From positions 62,601,300-62,665,299 of the forward strand of contig CM049314.1 in the NCBI GenBank assembly GCA_026874595.1: a stretch of 64,000 bases of DNA. Reading direction: 5' to 3'. A program made the translations under genes and the position numbers. The notes under the pieces are model-generated. The model saw only the letters and a list, made by a program, of their open reading frames with translations. It did not search any database and had not been told where the DNA came from. Source of the DNA: Sipunculus nudus (taxonomy: Eukaryota > Annelida > Sipuncula > Golfingiida > Sipunculidae). Below are positions 48,621 to 61,979 of this stretch, in pieces. Numbering within the stretch: the stretch's first letter is position 1; each line of letters opens with the position of its first letter.

Positions 48621-51600
48621 GAATTTTATGGCAGATGTAGCCTCTGCATGTGAGGTTTTACAAGCATGCCATCAGCATTTCTGAAGAATTCTGAAGAATT
48701 ATTTTATCTAGTCTTTGATTGAAAACAGCTACTTATACATGAAAAGTGCACATAATTTTATTAATTGCAGATATTGGTTTGAAAGGCAAAAACAAACAAT
48801 GGACCTATGGATCACGTTGTTCAGCTGAAGGTGCCCACGAAGGTTAAAAGTAATAACAAACTGAGGTATGTCTGAGAGGAAGAGATAATATAGGCCATGG
48901 TTGGTTGACACATTTGTTCTGTTAGATCCTATTTATCCTATTTATTGTTTTCAATTTGATATAACGTATACAATTGCACCACAATTAATGCCCCCCCCCC
49001 AGCACAAGTGTAACAACTCAATTGCAGGAGGATTGTTACAACATCATAAACATACAGCATATGAAATTTAATTTAACATTGCATTCAGGAAGAAACTGAT
49101 TCATGATAATTAAATCTTTAAACAAAAAATGAGAAATGAACAATCGAAGCTTATCACTCTCATTCGGCTCAAACAAAAAATTATGTACAAATCTTTGCAT
49201 TATTTATTTTTTTAATTTTATTTTTAGTTTGCAATATAAAATAATTATATATATTATATATATATAGGTATAATTTAGTTAACAATTTCTAAATTGTATC
49301 ATCATTTATGAATAATGTGACTGATTTTGAGCAAAAGATTATGGTATGCTAGCTCCTGCTGTTTTTGAAGAGTTATGGGTTAATGTAATGATGACCGAAT
49401 ACAAACTTGTCGTCTAAGACAACAGAGCTCGACGGTAGAGAGCTGTAAAAAAACAAAGAGCAGCACAGGGGTGCGTAATATGCCTGTCATATTTCTTGTG
49501 ACCTCCAATTTCATTAAATATGCATCAATTTGAATTTGATGAAAATCCATTATATTTCTGCGTGGAGTCAAATTTAGGCGAGATGATATATTGGTCAATA
49601 GTTCTGTTGAGTTTCATCAAATTCGATCATTTCCGCATCAACACCATAGAGATTGGTGACTTCTGATTACATTTTATATCTACGGACTATAATAATGCTC
49701 GACCTAGTTAATCTGTGGGGAGTCACAGAAATCAGTATAAGTTTAACAGAAATGTCTTCGCTGCCACTGGAGCAGTAAGCATAACATAAACTTTAACCTG
49801 ATGTTTTCATGAAAACGGGGGACCTGTGACCTTGATTATTAATCCTCAAATTATATGTGTAATTCTGAATCCTCTATAAAATGAATATATTAATATGAAA
49901 GCTATATGGTGAGTGTTTGTTGATTTAGTTTCTTCGTTAAGTGCTAATTACTGACCAAGAAATTAAATAAAAAAAATGGGGAATGTTTTAAAAGCTGTGC
50001 TGGGTATTGTCACTGCACATCAGTCCATAAAGTTAAATTGAAATATCGTCATTAACAAATGCAGCCATGAGCCTAACAACAAAAATAAACCGGACTGGTT
50101 CATGAAAACCGGTGCCTGATGACCCCAAAGGCATAGCAGGGGCGATTCCTAACTCCATACGCAATACATATGTGAAATATAAAAGCAATAGGGTAAGTGA
50201 TTGCCGAGTTATAGAGAGTAAACAGGTTAGAATCTGTACAAATTTTGTTTAATCTCTTGCCCAGAAATTAAAATATAGTATACACTTTTAATAACTGTGC
50301 TCTTGACCTTTGGCCATTAAATCCCCGAATCATAAGGGAATAAATAAATACCTAACAATACAAATGTAAGATAAGAAAGTAATCGGGTCAGTGGTTGCTG
50401 AGTGATAGACTTAACAAAAAACTGTAACTTGGGGTGTCTATGGATGACGACGACGCTGCTGCCAAAACAAACACTGACGCCGACGGTACCACATTCCGTT
50501 GAGCTTAAACGATCGATGCAGGTGGTCCCATCAATACCTCATTTTCATCCTTTGGTGTTGATAGTTCCAGCCCTTTCTGATATTGTAATTTTAGTATGCT
50601 TGTTTGGTCATATGACTAAGTTCAGCTCCTTGTAACTCGGCGAAAAATCACCGAAAAGGAGGCATTCCCAAAAACTTGTGAGAAATTACTTCTGGAATTA
50701 TTCCTGTCAATATTGAACAGTATGCCTGAACAGTTTCAGAGAAGAAGGTTTTCAAAGTTTTGTTATAAGCTTAAGCCCTTAAAATTTAAGTCAATGCAGC
50801 TAGAATAAAAATAAGCTCAGTCCCAGTTTTTGAGATGACTAATTTTTTTTGCATAAAATATTTGGTGATGCTTGCTCCTGTCATTTTTTAGATAGTATGG
50901 GTTAATAAACCGATTACGTAGATGCAATACCATCACACAAGCTCACAAGTTCACTACAAATGTAGCTCAGTTCATAAACTGTCAACTGAGCTTATCTTTT
51001 TTGAGGAACTGATAATTCAACTACATATTATTAACATTACCATTTGCTGATAACTTGGGTGATAATAAGACTTTAAGCAGTAGTCACAGCCGACACTTAT
51101 CCACTGAACATCATGACCTGATATCTTCTTTTAAATGAGTTATATATGAACATTGTCTCACATTTTGCTTTGAAGATTTCGAACTTTAAAAAAAAATTTT
51201 TTATTTTTTTATGCGATATATCTCACATTTAGCAAATAGCAGGTATGTAAGAATAGTATCACATGGAAGATCATACAAATATCTACAGCCGTTTTTGCTT
51301 GTGTGATTATAACTTTTTTCCTATTGAATTTTCAAAATAAGAAAAAAATATGATAGAAACAATGCATATTTAAACAAATGGTATATAACTGCTTAACTAA
51401 AACAAATATCGCCCATGCAGTCTGTTGAATTGTTGTTTTTAGTAAATTGCCAAAAAAATGTTTGGGAAGAGTAATCTCGTTTTCCACGGGAAACAGGAAT
51501 ATAAGTGCAAGTGACAGTGGAATGATTTCTTTATTTATTCCGATCTGAATTGGTTTCGATAATCAATATTGAAAATTAAATAGCTTGTCATGGTGAAAAA

Positions 51601-54600
51601 GATGAAATTTTAACATGAAATGACATCTCAAGAACTGTAAAACAGAAAAAGGCGGAGGTTACTGCTTCGATTGGCTGGTCATCGATGATGTCATGGGCCA
51701 CTGCGCCGGGACGCGTAAGGTGTGAAGTGGCTGATTCGCAACGATTACACTGATCACTCTGGGCAAACATTCGAGCTGCCAATGCATCCCGCGCCCAATA
51801 TCATACGTAAACACTGTAGACACGAAATAACTAGCAGCAAAACATGCTAGTAAACCGATATCATCCCAGAATGACGAAACCTACAGATCATCGAATATTC
51901 AATAGGCATGTTTAGCATAAAATATTTTTATTGTTAAACTTTTGAAAGACTGGTATACTTTAAAAGAGTATCCAGACTTTAATATAGTTTTATAATGTAA
52001 GAAAAAAATATCGAATCCGATGTTGATTGACATGGTTCTCGAACAAAATCCGAACTGGCTTTTATGTATTAAACAGCGCTTGCGCAAAGGAGCTATAAGC
52101 TACCCAACAGGACGTAATATGAATATTATAACAATTGTGACTATTTACCGCGTAAAATGTGAAGGATTTCAGTGAATGTCGACGCTATAAGCTGGCTTTC
52201 ACAGGGATAAACACGGAGACACGCACGCTAATTAAGTCAACATGTAGAGCGTAATAATTTTAAATAAGAAGCGGCCAGTGCGACAAAGCAAAGCAAAGTG
52301 TTATTGGTTTACAGTATTGGCCTACATCATGAAATGAAAATATCTTTAAAATTTGGATTCGGATGTTTTCAAACTACAAACACATATTTAAAGTTTAGCA
52401 GAAAATACGACAAGATAATAACATGGATGAAATAGTTATAAGCGCTAGCAAGGTAAAGTTTACTGAAATAACGAGCGGCAATTTCATATTTCATGACATT
52501 TTCTTGATACCAGTACCTTTACCCGTGTAGAATGACGTAATTTGGAGCAGTGACACCCACCCAAACAAAATTCTACGATCTACATCAAAGTAATTAGTGT
52601 CAATTATCAAGTGCCGGTAATAAAGATACGAACAGTGCCGGCTGACTGACCAGCAGCCTTTGCAAGCCTGTCAAACAACGATGTGCCGTGCACAGGCAGT
52701 AAATAGTTATTTAATAAGCAAGTGAACATACCCTGTTCGTTCTCGCCGAGCTTACGGTGATCCTGTATACAACCCACGTGGGGTTGACATCGGAAGTAAA
52801 TGCTTATATTTCCAATTGATACGATATAATGCCAGGAAAGTGTTTTTTTTGTGACATGATAGATATAACAAATTACAATAAGGTACAGTTTTTCACAAAA
52901 ATGTCAATTGTACGATTTTTGACGATTATCAGACCTTAAAGGGCAGAACCCTGAGTATATTTCGCTGCTGTCTTCAGCTGATGCATCGCGTTACGATAGT
53001 CTAAAGTTAGCCCTATTCAGGGAATATAGGATGACAGAGGAAGGGCACCGAGGATTATTTAGATCGAGAATGTCCGAGCGTGGGGAGGCCTAGTCAATTT
53101 GCTGTTAGCCTTAGCGGCTTCCTGGAGCATTAGATTGAATTTTTAGGATCTAAGTGAATGATGACGAAAAGATAATCTCATCTAGCCCATGTATATAATG
53201 ATTACCTATAAATCTGCATTCCTAAGAATGCAAGCCTCCGCTTTGCAAAATGTGTTTGCAATCACTTATTCGGACCATATCCCAAGGTTCATTCGTGCAT
53301 AATTAAATGTACATGCGTGATGATGCTTCTGAATACGTATCATGTGTCGGATCCACGATAAAATCTAATTAATTCTTCACTTTGCCAATTCCCGAAATGC
53401 TTTGAATATTCAATGAAATTACGTTTATGATTGTGCGAGTTATATTGTTAACAGCACACACACACACAAACGCACACACGAATGGGTATTGACGTGTATC
53501 CTGCTGGCGCATCAATTATGAGAAAACGGTCTTGCCAGGAGCAGGACCGAAATGGTGGAAGTCCATTTTATCGGATGATTGCCGTAGAAGATCTATTTTT
53601 TGCACAGCTATCAAAGCATTGCCCGGATGAATCATTTTCTTATTAGTTTGATTGAAGGGTAAAACATTTATCATCACCGTATCATACTGTCATTATACAG
53701 AAGTGGTTCACTCTTAACAGCAGGATGGAATTTTAATTTTAATCGTTTCGATAGGGTAAGGTCACCTTTTTTAGTAAATAACAATGAAATAAGGAAACCA
53801 ATTTGATTAAAAGTAAGATCAGATATGCTAAAACGATGGTGTGGAAGGAGTGCTTACGTCAGCGCTTATAATAGAACCCCCCCCCCCCCCCCCATTTTGT
53901 CAAATAATTGTGGTCAGTTGTCTCTTAAATACACGTTTTGAGTTTTTGTTATATACACAACTTCGATAAAATAGGATAAAATCATATTTTAAATTCAGCC
54001 AGGACGAGTATAAATAGTTTTCAAGTGTCAATGATAAAATCAAATACTTTTAAAATGAAATAAAACGATAAGTTGATGTATATGTAAACGTAAAATTGTA
54101 TATATTAACCTTAAGGACATTGATTCCCGCACAGCGATTCCTTGATACTAAACCATAAACCTAAACAAGCCCTGCAAGGGGTACTCTTTATGTTTGCCAA
54201 AAAAAAAATGTTTAAAATTAAACGTGACTCAGTGTACCGATTGACGTAACTCAGTGTTAGCTCTGATCACAAAATGAAGAGAGCAGCAAATTAGTTATAT
54301 GATTTGCCGCAGGTTGACTGTACCTGCTCTAAACGTTTCGAAAACAGCAAGAGCAAGTTTTATGGCTCTGTTAGTGAAAAATGAATTATAAACTTTTAAC
54401 AACAACATCAACTTGGTCAGGCTAGCCGCCAGTATTTATTTAAGCTCGATCATATGCCCGAGTCCTACAAATTTGCCAATGGTATAAATAACATGCGTGT
54501 CAACGTCTTAGGAGAAAAATTGCGAATTGGGCGTAATTAGATGGTTTCAGAATAAATGTGTATCATTTCCTCTGAGCGAAAATATAAATATAATATAGCT

Positions 54601-55239
54601 TTTGTTCTTTGATGTCTATTGATGTAATCAGGAAGTGATTGACTATATACCGACTCAAAATCACTCTGGATTAAATGAAAAAAATCAATTTGGTTTTGTA
54701 TTGTTTCATTGGTTGGAAAATGGTATTTTTATGGTTATTTCTTCTTGGCTCACACGCAATTCTATCAGGCGTTCTGAATCAGGAACTGAAGCAAAGATTC
54801 GATACACAAGGAATGCAAATGCGGCATGCGGAGTTACTAGTGTGGCTAGCCAAATGTGTGTGTTGAGAAATGTCATATGTACCGGCACGGCAACATGCAT
54901 ATTTTTTTTATATGTCGCTCCGATATACAAGGCGGTACGGCCAAAAATTAATACATGTAGAGCTACGTTTTGCCGGGCACGCATTTGGTGTATTTATTTG
55001 GTATGGAAATAGGTTCAGACTTAATCATTAGTATAGCCAATGACAATAGGACTGTAACAATGATCAGAGAATATTTTTGTTCATCATACATCCACAAACA
55101 TATGCACGCATCTCATGTTTTATCGTTCTCTGTCTCATTCACACTATCACCCACTTGTGGGCTCAGTCTCAGTCTCAGTCTCATTCACTATTATCCACAT
55201 CTGTATCTATCTCTCTTACACACACACGCAAACACCATC
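45801..55239. other. Long non-coding stretch with old dispersed repeats
   Basis: TA tracts lie at 46131-46186 and 48570-48615. Related repeat fragments occur at 47390-47560 and 49440-49620 (agagca.cac...taata.gcc.gtca.at...gtgacctc). Another family occurs at 49790-50450 (ttcatgaaaac(g/c)gg, gtgattgctgagt). A (CA)n and a poly-C run lie at 53458-53478 and 53878-53893. A GC-rich patch at 51640-51795 with CCAAT-like and CRE-like sequence could be regulatory, but this is weak. No supported gene. Confidence 0.45.
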
Positions 55240-56603
55240 TCACACGTGTGTATATAAATTACATCGACGACGAGAAGATAAAAGCGGGTGTACTTATATT
55301 CTTTATTAAGATCCAGACTCCATCTAATGCGAGTGAATATGAAATTTCGAAACCTTATACATATACCCAAGCTTATGCAACGGTGATTATGGTTAATTTT
55401 ATCGACATATTCTTACCACCAAAGAACAGTAACATTTTAACTTCGGAATAAGCATAAAATACCCCACGCCTAAATATTGGGTATAATATAGCAATGTTCT
55501 ATATCAATGTCCAGGCAGCCGCACCATCTATGATGTTCTGATAATTATGTACGCGGAGGGCTAGTTGATTCATGAAACAGTCGGTGCTTTGTGCAAGTCT
55601 GGTTCCCCCCCGGGATCACGTGACACTCACCTATTTGTCAATGGCAGCTGGAATTAAGAGAACACAGGACCCATGTACTTATTATGAGTATTTTGCAGTA
55701 TTACATTCAATATTCTTCATTATCTTAGAAGAATTATTCCAGACTACAAACTTATTTCTGTATTCCGTCAAATTAGGTCCCTGACGATACATTATCTTAC
55801 AATACGATGCATTTTGCTATACTGTGCGCACTATACGATATACCATACATTCCTGGTATGCTATAATTTAGATTACAGGAAAAAAATTATTTTGCGTATA
55901 GAAATGTATATTATCCAAAACTTAAAAAACTGATTTCCTAACAATCAATCACAATTTTCCCAAATGATACAGAGTGAAATTGTGAAAAAAGACTATACGT
56001 GGACCTAGCCAAAACGGTCATTTTTACCAATGTGAATGTCTCGGTTCACCCAGGCTAGGTCATGATAGACAGGTGGTCTTATTTGACCGGTTATCTTTCA
56101 AACAGTTTCAAGGATTTTCAGAGAAACAAAATACGTGTCCCCAAAAATATCCGCGCATTTGCTTTATAGAGTGTAATCGACAAATGCCAAATAATTTTAA
56201 TCTGGTACCTATGTTTTTATTATTAATTACGGTAAACCGCTACACCATATCAGCGCCATATTGTGTTCATTTAGGGAAACATAACGTTTGAGTAAGGCAT
56301 TGGACCTGGATAATTCCTTTGAATATTCTAATATATTTGAGTGGATTGACAACGAGAATATATATTGATCTGATATATAATCAAGTTTGATATTTAATCG
56401 AAAAGATAGATATCTAAAACTTCTAAATCGTTCTGTTGTGGTTCAAAATGTACCTGTGTGTTCCATCACATATTCCTCACTCAAAACGGGTTCTACCGAA
56501 ACAGTGCATCTTAGTAATAAGCACTCCACAATCAATCGTGCTCGGGCACCGTTTTTTATTTTTTATCTCAATGAACTTCCGCATTTTCTCAACGATTATT
56601 GTG

Positions 56604-56645
<42 letters not shown>

Positions 56646-57850
56646 GGCGACAATATTACACTATATTTGTTTGCTAACTATGGTAACTAGGCTCCATGAT
56701 TTATTAAAGTCATAACATCATTCTGTACTGCACTAGTTTTCAGGAATCGGCTGTATATAAATTCCCCAAAATCAACGATTGTATTATTTAGCCTGAAGGT
56801 CTTAATTTGCTTTAGAGACTCTTTGGTTTAGTTTAGCTTTAAAATATATACTGAAATAACTTAGTGGAGTTACACATATTTTCCACAAAATATCCTTAAT
56901 TCGTTCTGCTGTATCGAAATAGAGTGTTGATGGTTTGGAGATTTTAACATTTAAAGCAACTTTTTCATGTTCTCTTTTCAACAAAACAGCGCGGTATAAC
57001 TTACATCTTAAAGTGAATATGGCTTTAACAATAACATTATCTTAGATTATACACAAATGTCTCCGGGCGTTTTTTTCTATCATTTTTCTTTCTATTTAAA
57101 TTTAATTAAATAATAAATACTCTGGACCAACTTACACAATGATTCTCTGTTTTAAATAGATGTTAACTGCTTCTTAAAATAAGAAAAAACGAAACAAAAG
57201 GTGTTTTAAATAATATGTTTTCAACTAAACGTGCGAAATTTGTTAGCTTATGCTTGGAAGTTTATGAGATTTAAGCCTCTTAAATTTAAATATAATCCCC
57301 TGAAATAATGTTTTAAGAAAATTGTCAAAACTTGCTGGGGGAGAGTAATGTTGCCCTAGTTGGGTCACTGAAATGTGAATGCAAGGGGCATTTGTATAAG
57401 ATGAATCCAAATCATGATTTTATTTATTCCCTAACTCTTTTCTTACTGTTAACTGCGTTGTATATTTAAAAAAAATGTTTAAAGCCAAATGTCAAATCTG
57501 TAAGAGGACGTAGTCGTCAGAAGGACTAAAACATATTAAATCATACTGTCATTCATGGCCTTGGTTGCTGAGAAAATGTGAGTGGAACAACTATCATCAT
57601 ACTACCAAGTATGTGGCTATGTTTACACAGACCTTGATCAGTGACCACCCCTGGCGTCTATTTCATAAATACTGAAAAGGCCTTCAAGTGACTAAAGTCA
57701 CAACTGCCAAACAAAGCAAACAAATAAAATGCAAACAATACACTGTTCATCCGCCGTCTGAACTAAAACACATAAACCAGAGACAGGAAAGTTTTTGCTT
57801 GGGTTTAAGCAATATATACTGCCAAAGAGCAAGAGGACTTAAACATAGTG
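55240..57850. repeat. Segmental duplication, copy B (exon 8 mostly deleted)
   Basis: This is the direct duplicate of 15.47-18.19 kb. It lacks the SINE of copy A, which is consistent with SINE insertion after duplication. It also lacks about 420 bp, equivalent to roughly 17431-17848 of copy A, which removed all but 18 bases of exon 8. It runs straight into the mucin-exon tandem array at about 57.83 kb. Apart from the exon relic no coding sequence is seen. Confidence 0.85.
57508..57525 (-). pseudogene. Truncated copy of gene A exon 8
   Basis: After an acceptor-like tttag, the minus strand reads TCCTTCTGACGACTACGT. It matches the first 18 bases of gene A exon 8 at 16 positions and keeps P-S-D-D-Y. 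The match then stops: compared with the 17.4-17.9 kb copy, about 420 bp is missing here, including the rest of the exon and its donor. Flanking intron sequence on both sides still aligns between the copies. This is a relic of a duplicated vWD domain and cannot encode the domain end. Confidence 0.7.
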
Positions 57851-58352
57851 GTTATGAAAGGACTAATTTTAACATTTTTATTGTAAAAAGGGCTTGCTTT
57901 ACAAGGGCTGGTTGGGAGGAAAGTCTTACTGACAAAAAGGGTTTTATGACATAAATGAGGTACGGCGCCCTGGTGGCTGTATACCATACACGCGACCTTT
58001 GAAACTCTCAGTGTGAGCAGAAACAGTCAGAAAGAATGTTGCCTGACAACTTCAAAAGAAGTTTACTTCCCCCTAAGTGCTACCAAGGTTCTGTAAAGTT
58101 TCCACATATATGTTTTGGCCACCTCTTTCTCGTGTTGACCTACTGGATTGGGAAGAGCAACTTCCTCAAAATGCATCCAATATCAATTCAAAACACAGGT
58201 ATAACTCAACGAGGAGTTTCAAAAGACTTGTTATAGATGGAGGAAAATTCTCCAAATTTTAATACTCAGAATGGCCAGTGTGTTCCAGTCAACATGATTA
58301 TACTTAGGGTAACGGGTCATTTTAGCGCGGATTAAAGTTTGGAAGAGCAAAC

Positions 58353-58409
58353 CTGTTGACGGTGCTGGCGTTGTAGACGTTGGTGTTGCTAGGGCCTGCG
58401 TAGTTGTGG
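58353..58409 (-). CDS. Gene B mucin-like PTS exon, copy 1
   Basis: This 57-nt exon is bounded by the acceptor tttatattgtag and the donor G|gtttgctc. It enters and leaves in phase 1. It encodes T-T-T-Q-A-L-A-T-P-T-S-T-T-P-A-P-S-T, almost purely Thr/Pro/Ala/Ser, which is the composition of heavily O-glycosylated mucin segments. Because the exon is phase-symmetrical, G plus CC at each junction makes Ala, and any number of copies can be joined in frame. It is the most diverged of three tandem copies and is 30 nt shorter than the other two. O-glycosylation is inferred from composition. The rest of the gene was not found. Confidence 0.6.
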
Positions 58410-59530
58410 CTACAATATAAATGTAATAATATGAGATTGGAAACATATCGATGTTGATGTAAACGCTGGGTCAGTTTTTGTTGGGCCTGTATCATTGATA
58501 TTCGATTTGTTGCTTTTTAGCGATTGCGATTTATATTTTGAAAAAAATTAATGTGAAGCCTTTTGTCTGTAGGAAATATAGCATGGGACTCATTAAACTA
58601 TATGAAACTGGGTTTGCTGAAGCATGATTGGTATATGAAAACGTAAACTTTAATCAGTTACAACTATGGGATTTTTATGATTCCTGTTGATTTTACATTT
58701 TTTTGCAGTGGTAACGCTACTTATGAAGAACAAGTCATTGGTACTGGGTCAAGATTGTTCTAACCAAGTACAAAAGGTTGCTGTAGGTTTTCCCAATGGT
58801 TCCTCTTGTCCGTTCAAATTCGTTCAAAATAATTTTTATCACATAAATTGAGAGATATGCGGCCCCATGGATATGATATCATTGCTTTTGCCCATTTTCT
58901 GAGGGAATTTTGAACACAGTTAGATTTAGAAAACATAAAAAGACGACTGTTGAATCTATTATTATCAAAACTTCATTGTGTACTTTGGTTTCAAATGGGT
59001 TTTTAATATATTAAAGTGCAACTGAGCAGTTACGACTCTTTAACATTTCTTTTATTGTTAAAGGGCTTGCTTAACAAGGAACGGTTGCGGGGAACGTCAC
59101 CTTAATAAAATCAGTATCATTACATGATACGGTGCCCTGGTGGCCGAATACGATAACGGCGCCCCTTGAAACACTTGGCGTGAGCAGGAACAGTCAGAAC
59201 GAATGGTGCCTGACAACTTTGAAAGAAGTTTACTTCTTCTTAAGTGTCTATTAAGGTTCTGTTTACAATCTTAAATTTCCTTATATGTTCATTGTTCACC
59301 TCTATCACATAGTGACCTACTGGATTGGGAAGAGCAACTCCACTCAAAAAGCATCCAATATTCATCCTCAGCACAGGTATAACTCTACGAAGAGATTCTC
59401 TCGCCTTGTTATTGATGGAGGAAAATCCACCTAATTTTAATATTTAAAATTGCCAGTGTGTTCCAGTCAGCGTGATTAAACTGAGGGTTACAGGTCATTT
59501 TAGTGCGGATAACAGTTTAGAAGAGCAAAC

Positions 59531-59617
59531 CTGGTGCCGGTGATGCCGTTGGTGCAAATGATGGCGTTGGCTCAAATTGCTGCGTTCTTGGCGATGTAAA
59601 GGCAAACGTGGTTGTGG
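59531..59617 (-). CDS. Gene B mucin-like PTS exon, copy 2
   Basis: This 87-nt phase 1-1 exon has the same flanking acceptor and donor as copies 1 and 3. It begins T-T-T-F-A-F-T-S-P-R-T-Q-Q and continues with F-E-P-T-P-S-F-A-P-T and A-S-P-A-P, rich in Thr, Pro, Ser and Ala with interspersed Phe. The exon differs from copy 1 far more than the surrounding intron does: both splice sites and most intron sequence are conserved, while the coding part differs in length and residues. That is the usual behaviour of mucin repeats. Its exact twin is copy 3. Confidence 0.6.
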
Positions 59618-60737
59618 CTACAATATAAATGTAACAGTACGAGATCGGAAACATATCGACGTTGCTGCAAATAGTGGGTCAGATTTTGTTGGGCCTATAT
59701 CATCGATATTCGATTTGTTGCCTTTTAGCGATTTATATTTTGAAAAATTAATAAGTGAAGCCTTTTGTCTGTAGGAAATATAGCATGGGACTCATTAAAC
59801 TATATGAAACTGGGTTTGCTGAAGCATGATTGGTATAAGAAAACGTTAATTTTAATCAGTTACAACTATGGGATTTTTATGATTCCTGTTGATTTTACAT
59901 TTTTTTTTTGCAGTGGCAACGCTACTTATGAAGAACAAGTCATTGGTACTGGGTCAAGATTGTTCTAACCAATTACATAAGGTTGCTGTAGGTTTTCCCA
60001 ATGGTTCCTCTTGTTCGTTCAAATTTGTTCAAAATGATTTTTTATCACATAACTTGAGAGATATGGCGGCCCCATGGATTTGATATCATTGCTTTTGCCC
60101 ATTTTCTGACAAGATCTGGAACACAGTTAGATTTAGAAAACATAAAAAAAAAACTACTGTTGAATCTGTTATTATCAAAATGTCAATGTGTACTTTGGTT
60201 CCAAATGGGATTTTAATACATTTAAGTGCAACTGAGCGGTTATGACTCTTAAACACTTTTTATTTAAAAAGGGCTTGCTTAACAAGGAACGGTTGCGGGG
60301 AACGTCACACTGATAAAATCAGTATCATAACATGATACGGCGCCCTGGTGGCCGCATACGATAACGGCGCCCCCTGAAACACTTGGTTTGAGCAGGAACA
60401 GTCAGAACGAATGGTGCCTGACAACTTTGAAAGAAGTTTACTTCTTCTTAAGTGTCTATTAAGGTTCTGTTTACAATCTTAAATTCCTTATATGTTCATT
60501 GTTCACCTCTATCACATAGTGACCTACTGGATTGGGAAGAGCAACTCCACTCAAAAAGCATCCAATATTCATCCTCAGCACAGGTATAACTCTACGAAGA
60601 GATTCTCTCGACTTGTTATTGATGGAGGAAAATCCACCTAATTTTAATATTTAAAATTGCCAGTGTGTTCCAGTCAGCGTGATTAAACTGAGGGTTACAG
60701 GTCATTTTAGTGCGGATAACAGTTTAGAAGAGCAAAC

Positions 60738-60824
60738 CTGGTGCCGGTGATGCCGTTGGTGCAAATGATGGCGTTGGCTCAAATTGCTGCGTTCTTGGCG
60801 ATGTAAAGGCAAACGTGGTTGTGG
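60738..60824 (-). CDS. Gene B mucin-like PTS exon, copy 3
   Basis: This 87-nt phase 1-1 exon is identical in sequence to copy 2 by direct reading, with the same acceptor and donor. Spliced 3-2-1 on the minus strand, the three exons give a continuous Thr/Pro-rich stretch of about 77 residues with Ala at each seam. The tandem unit breaks off 80 bp upstream of this exon, at about 60904, where unrelated sequence starts, so the array is truncated on this side. Exons further upstream, towards a signal peptide, were not identified. Confidence 0.6.
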
Positions 60825-61397
60825 CTACAATATAAATGTAACAGTACGAGTTCGGAAACATATCGACGTTGCTGCAAATAGTGGGTCAGATTTTGTTGGG
60901 CCTACAAGGGAATATAAAAGTATCATGTACGAGACACAAATTCCATTTTTGTTCAAGAAATGTACATATGGAAATAATAAGAATTATATACACACATACA
61001 TTAAATGTTTAATCAAAAAATAATATTACAAATTTTGACAGGACAGCCTGCACTTGAAGACCACTTTTTTCGCAAACAAGCCCTGAATTAGACCTGCCAG
61101 GCCATAGGTTATAATACAACTTTTGAATACAATATGAAAAATAAAATGTTACTCGTTGTTTATATAGATGTAAAGATGTGTGCGCGCAACCTGTTTGGTG
61201 CCTCCCGAAGAGGATACGACGGTAAACCAAGCATACATAAGTTATATAATTTACCTGCAAGTGGCAGTAGCGTTGCGCGGTTAGTAATCTAGCCATATAA
61301 ACAGAGTACCGGGGACTATTACCAGTTTCAACGGCAAGCCAAGATCAAGATATACTAAATATGGGAAGCGATATAACGAACAAATGATGCGGTGAAT

Positions 61398-61703
<306 letters not shown>

Positions 61704-61776
61704 AAGAGAGAGACAGAGAGAGAGAGAGTGATAGGGAGAGAGTAAAACCTCTCTGTTACAACAAACTACTGGTCAA

Positions 61777-61831
<55 letters not shown>

Positions 61832-61979
61832 CCAAATAAGTTTCAGTGCTTGCAGTATAGTGCTCGATACAGCTAAGGTAGAGCAGATTAATCATATCAA
61901 ACAGCAAAAGTGAATTAATTTCAAAATGTCGACACCTGAAACTACCGAACCGTGTAAATAGAAAGTAACAGTTATAGCT

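Larger units (their letters stand above)
57830..60904. repeat. Three tandem copies of a 1.2-kb exon-bearing unit
   Basis: Copies begin near 57830, 59000 and 60210. A marker (aagggcttgctt/a) recurs at 57888, 59061 and 60269, giving periods of 1173 and 1208 bp. Copies 2 and 3 are nearly identical over the 650 bp present in copy 3 and differ by scattered single bases and small indels. Copy 1 is clearly diverged. Copy 3 breaks off at about 60904. Each unit carries one mucin-like phase 1-1 exon on the minus strand, so this is a tandem exon duplication rather than a simple satellite. Confidence 0.9.

Noticed and set aside
51588-51795. Promoter-like GC-rich patch with CCAAT-like and TGACATCA-like motifs
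   Set aside because: Short motifs of this kind occur by chance, and no gene start is identified nearby.
54635-55012. Open frames of 125 (plus) and 92 (minus) codons over the same bases, with hydrophobic stretches
   Set aside because: Both strands are open, no splice sites or family signature are seen, and membrane-like composition is common in AT-rich random frames.
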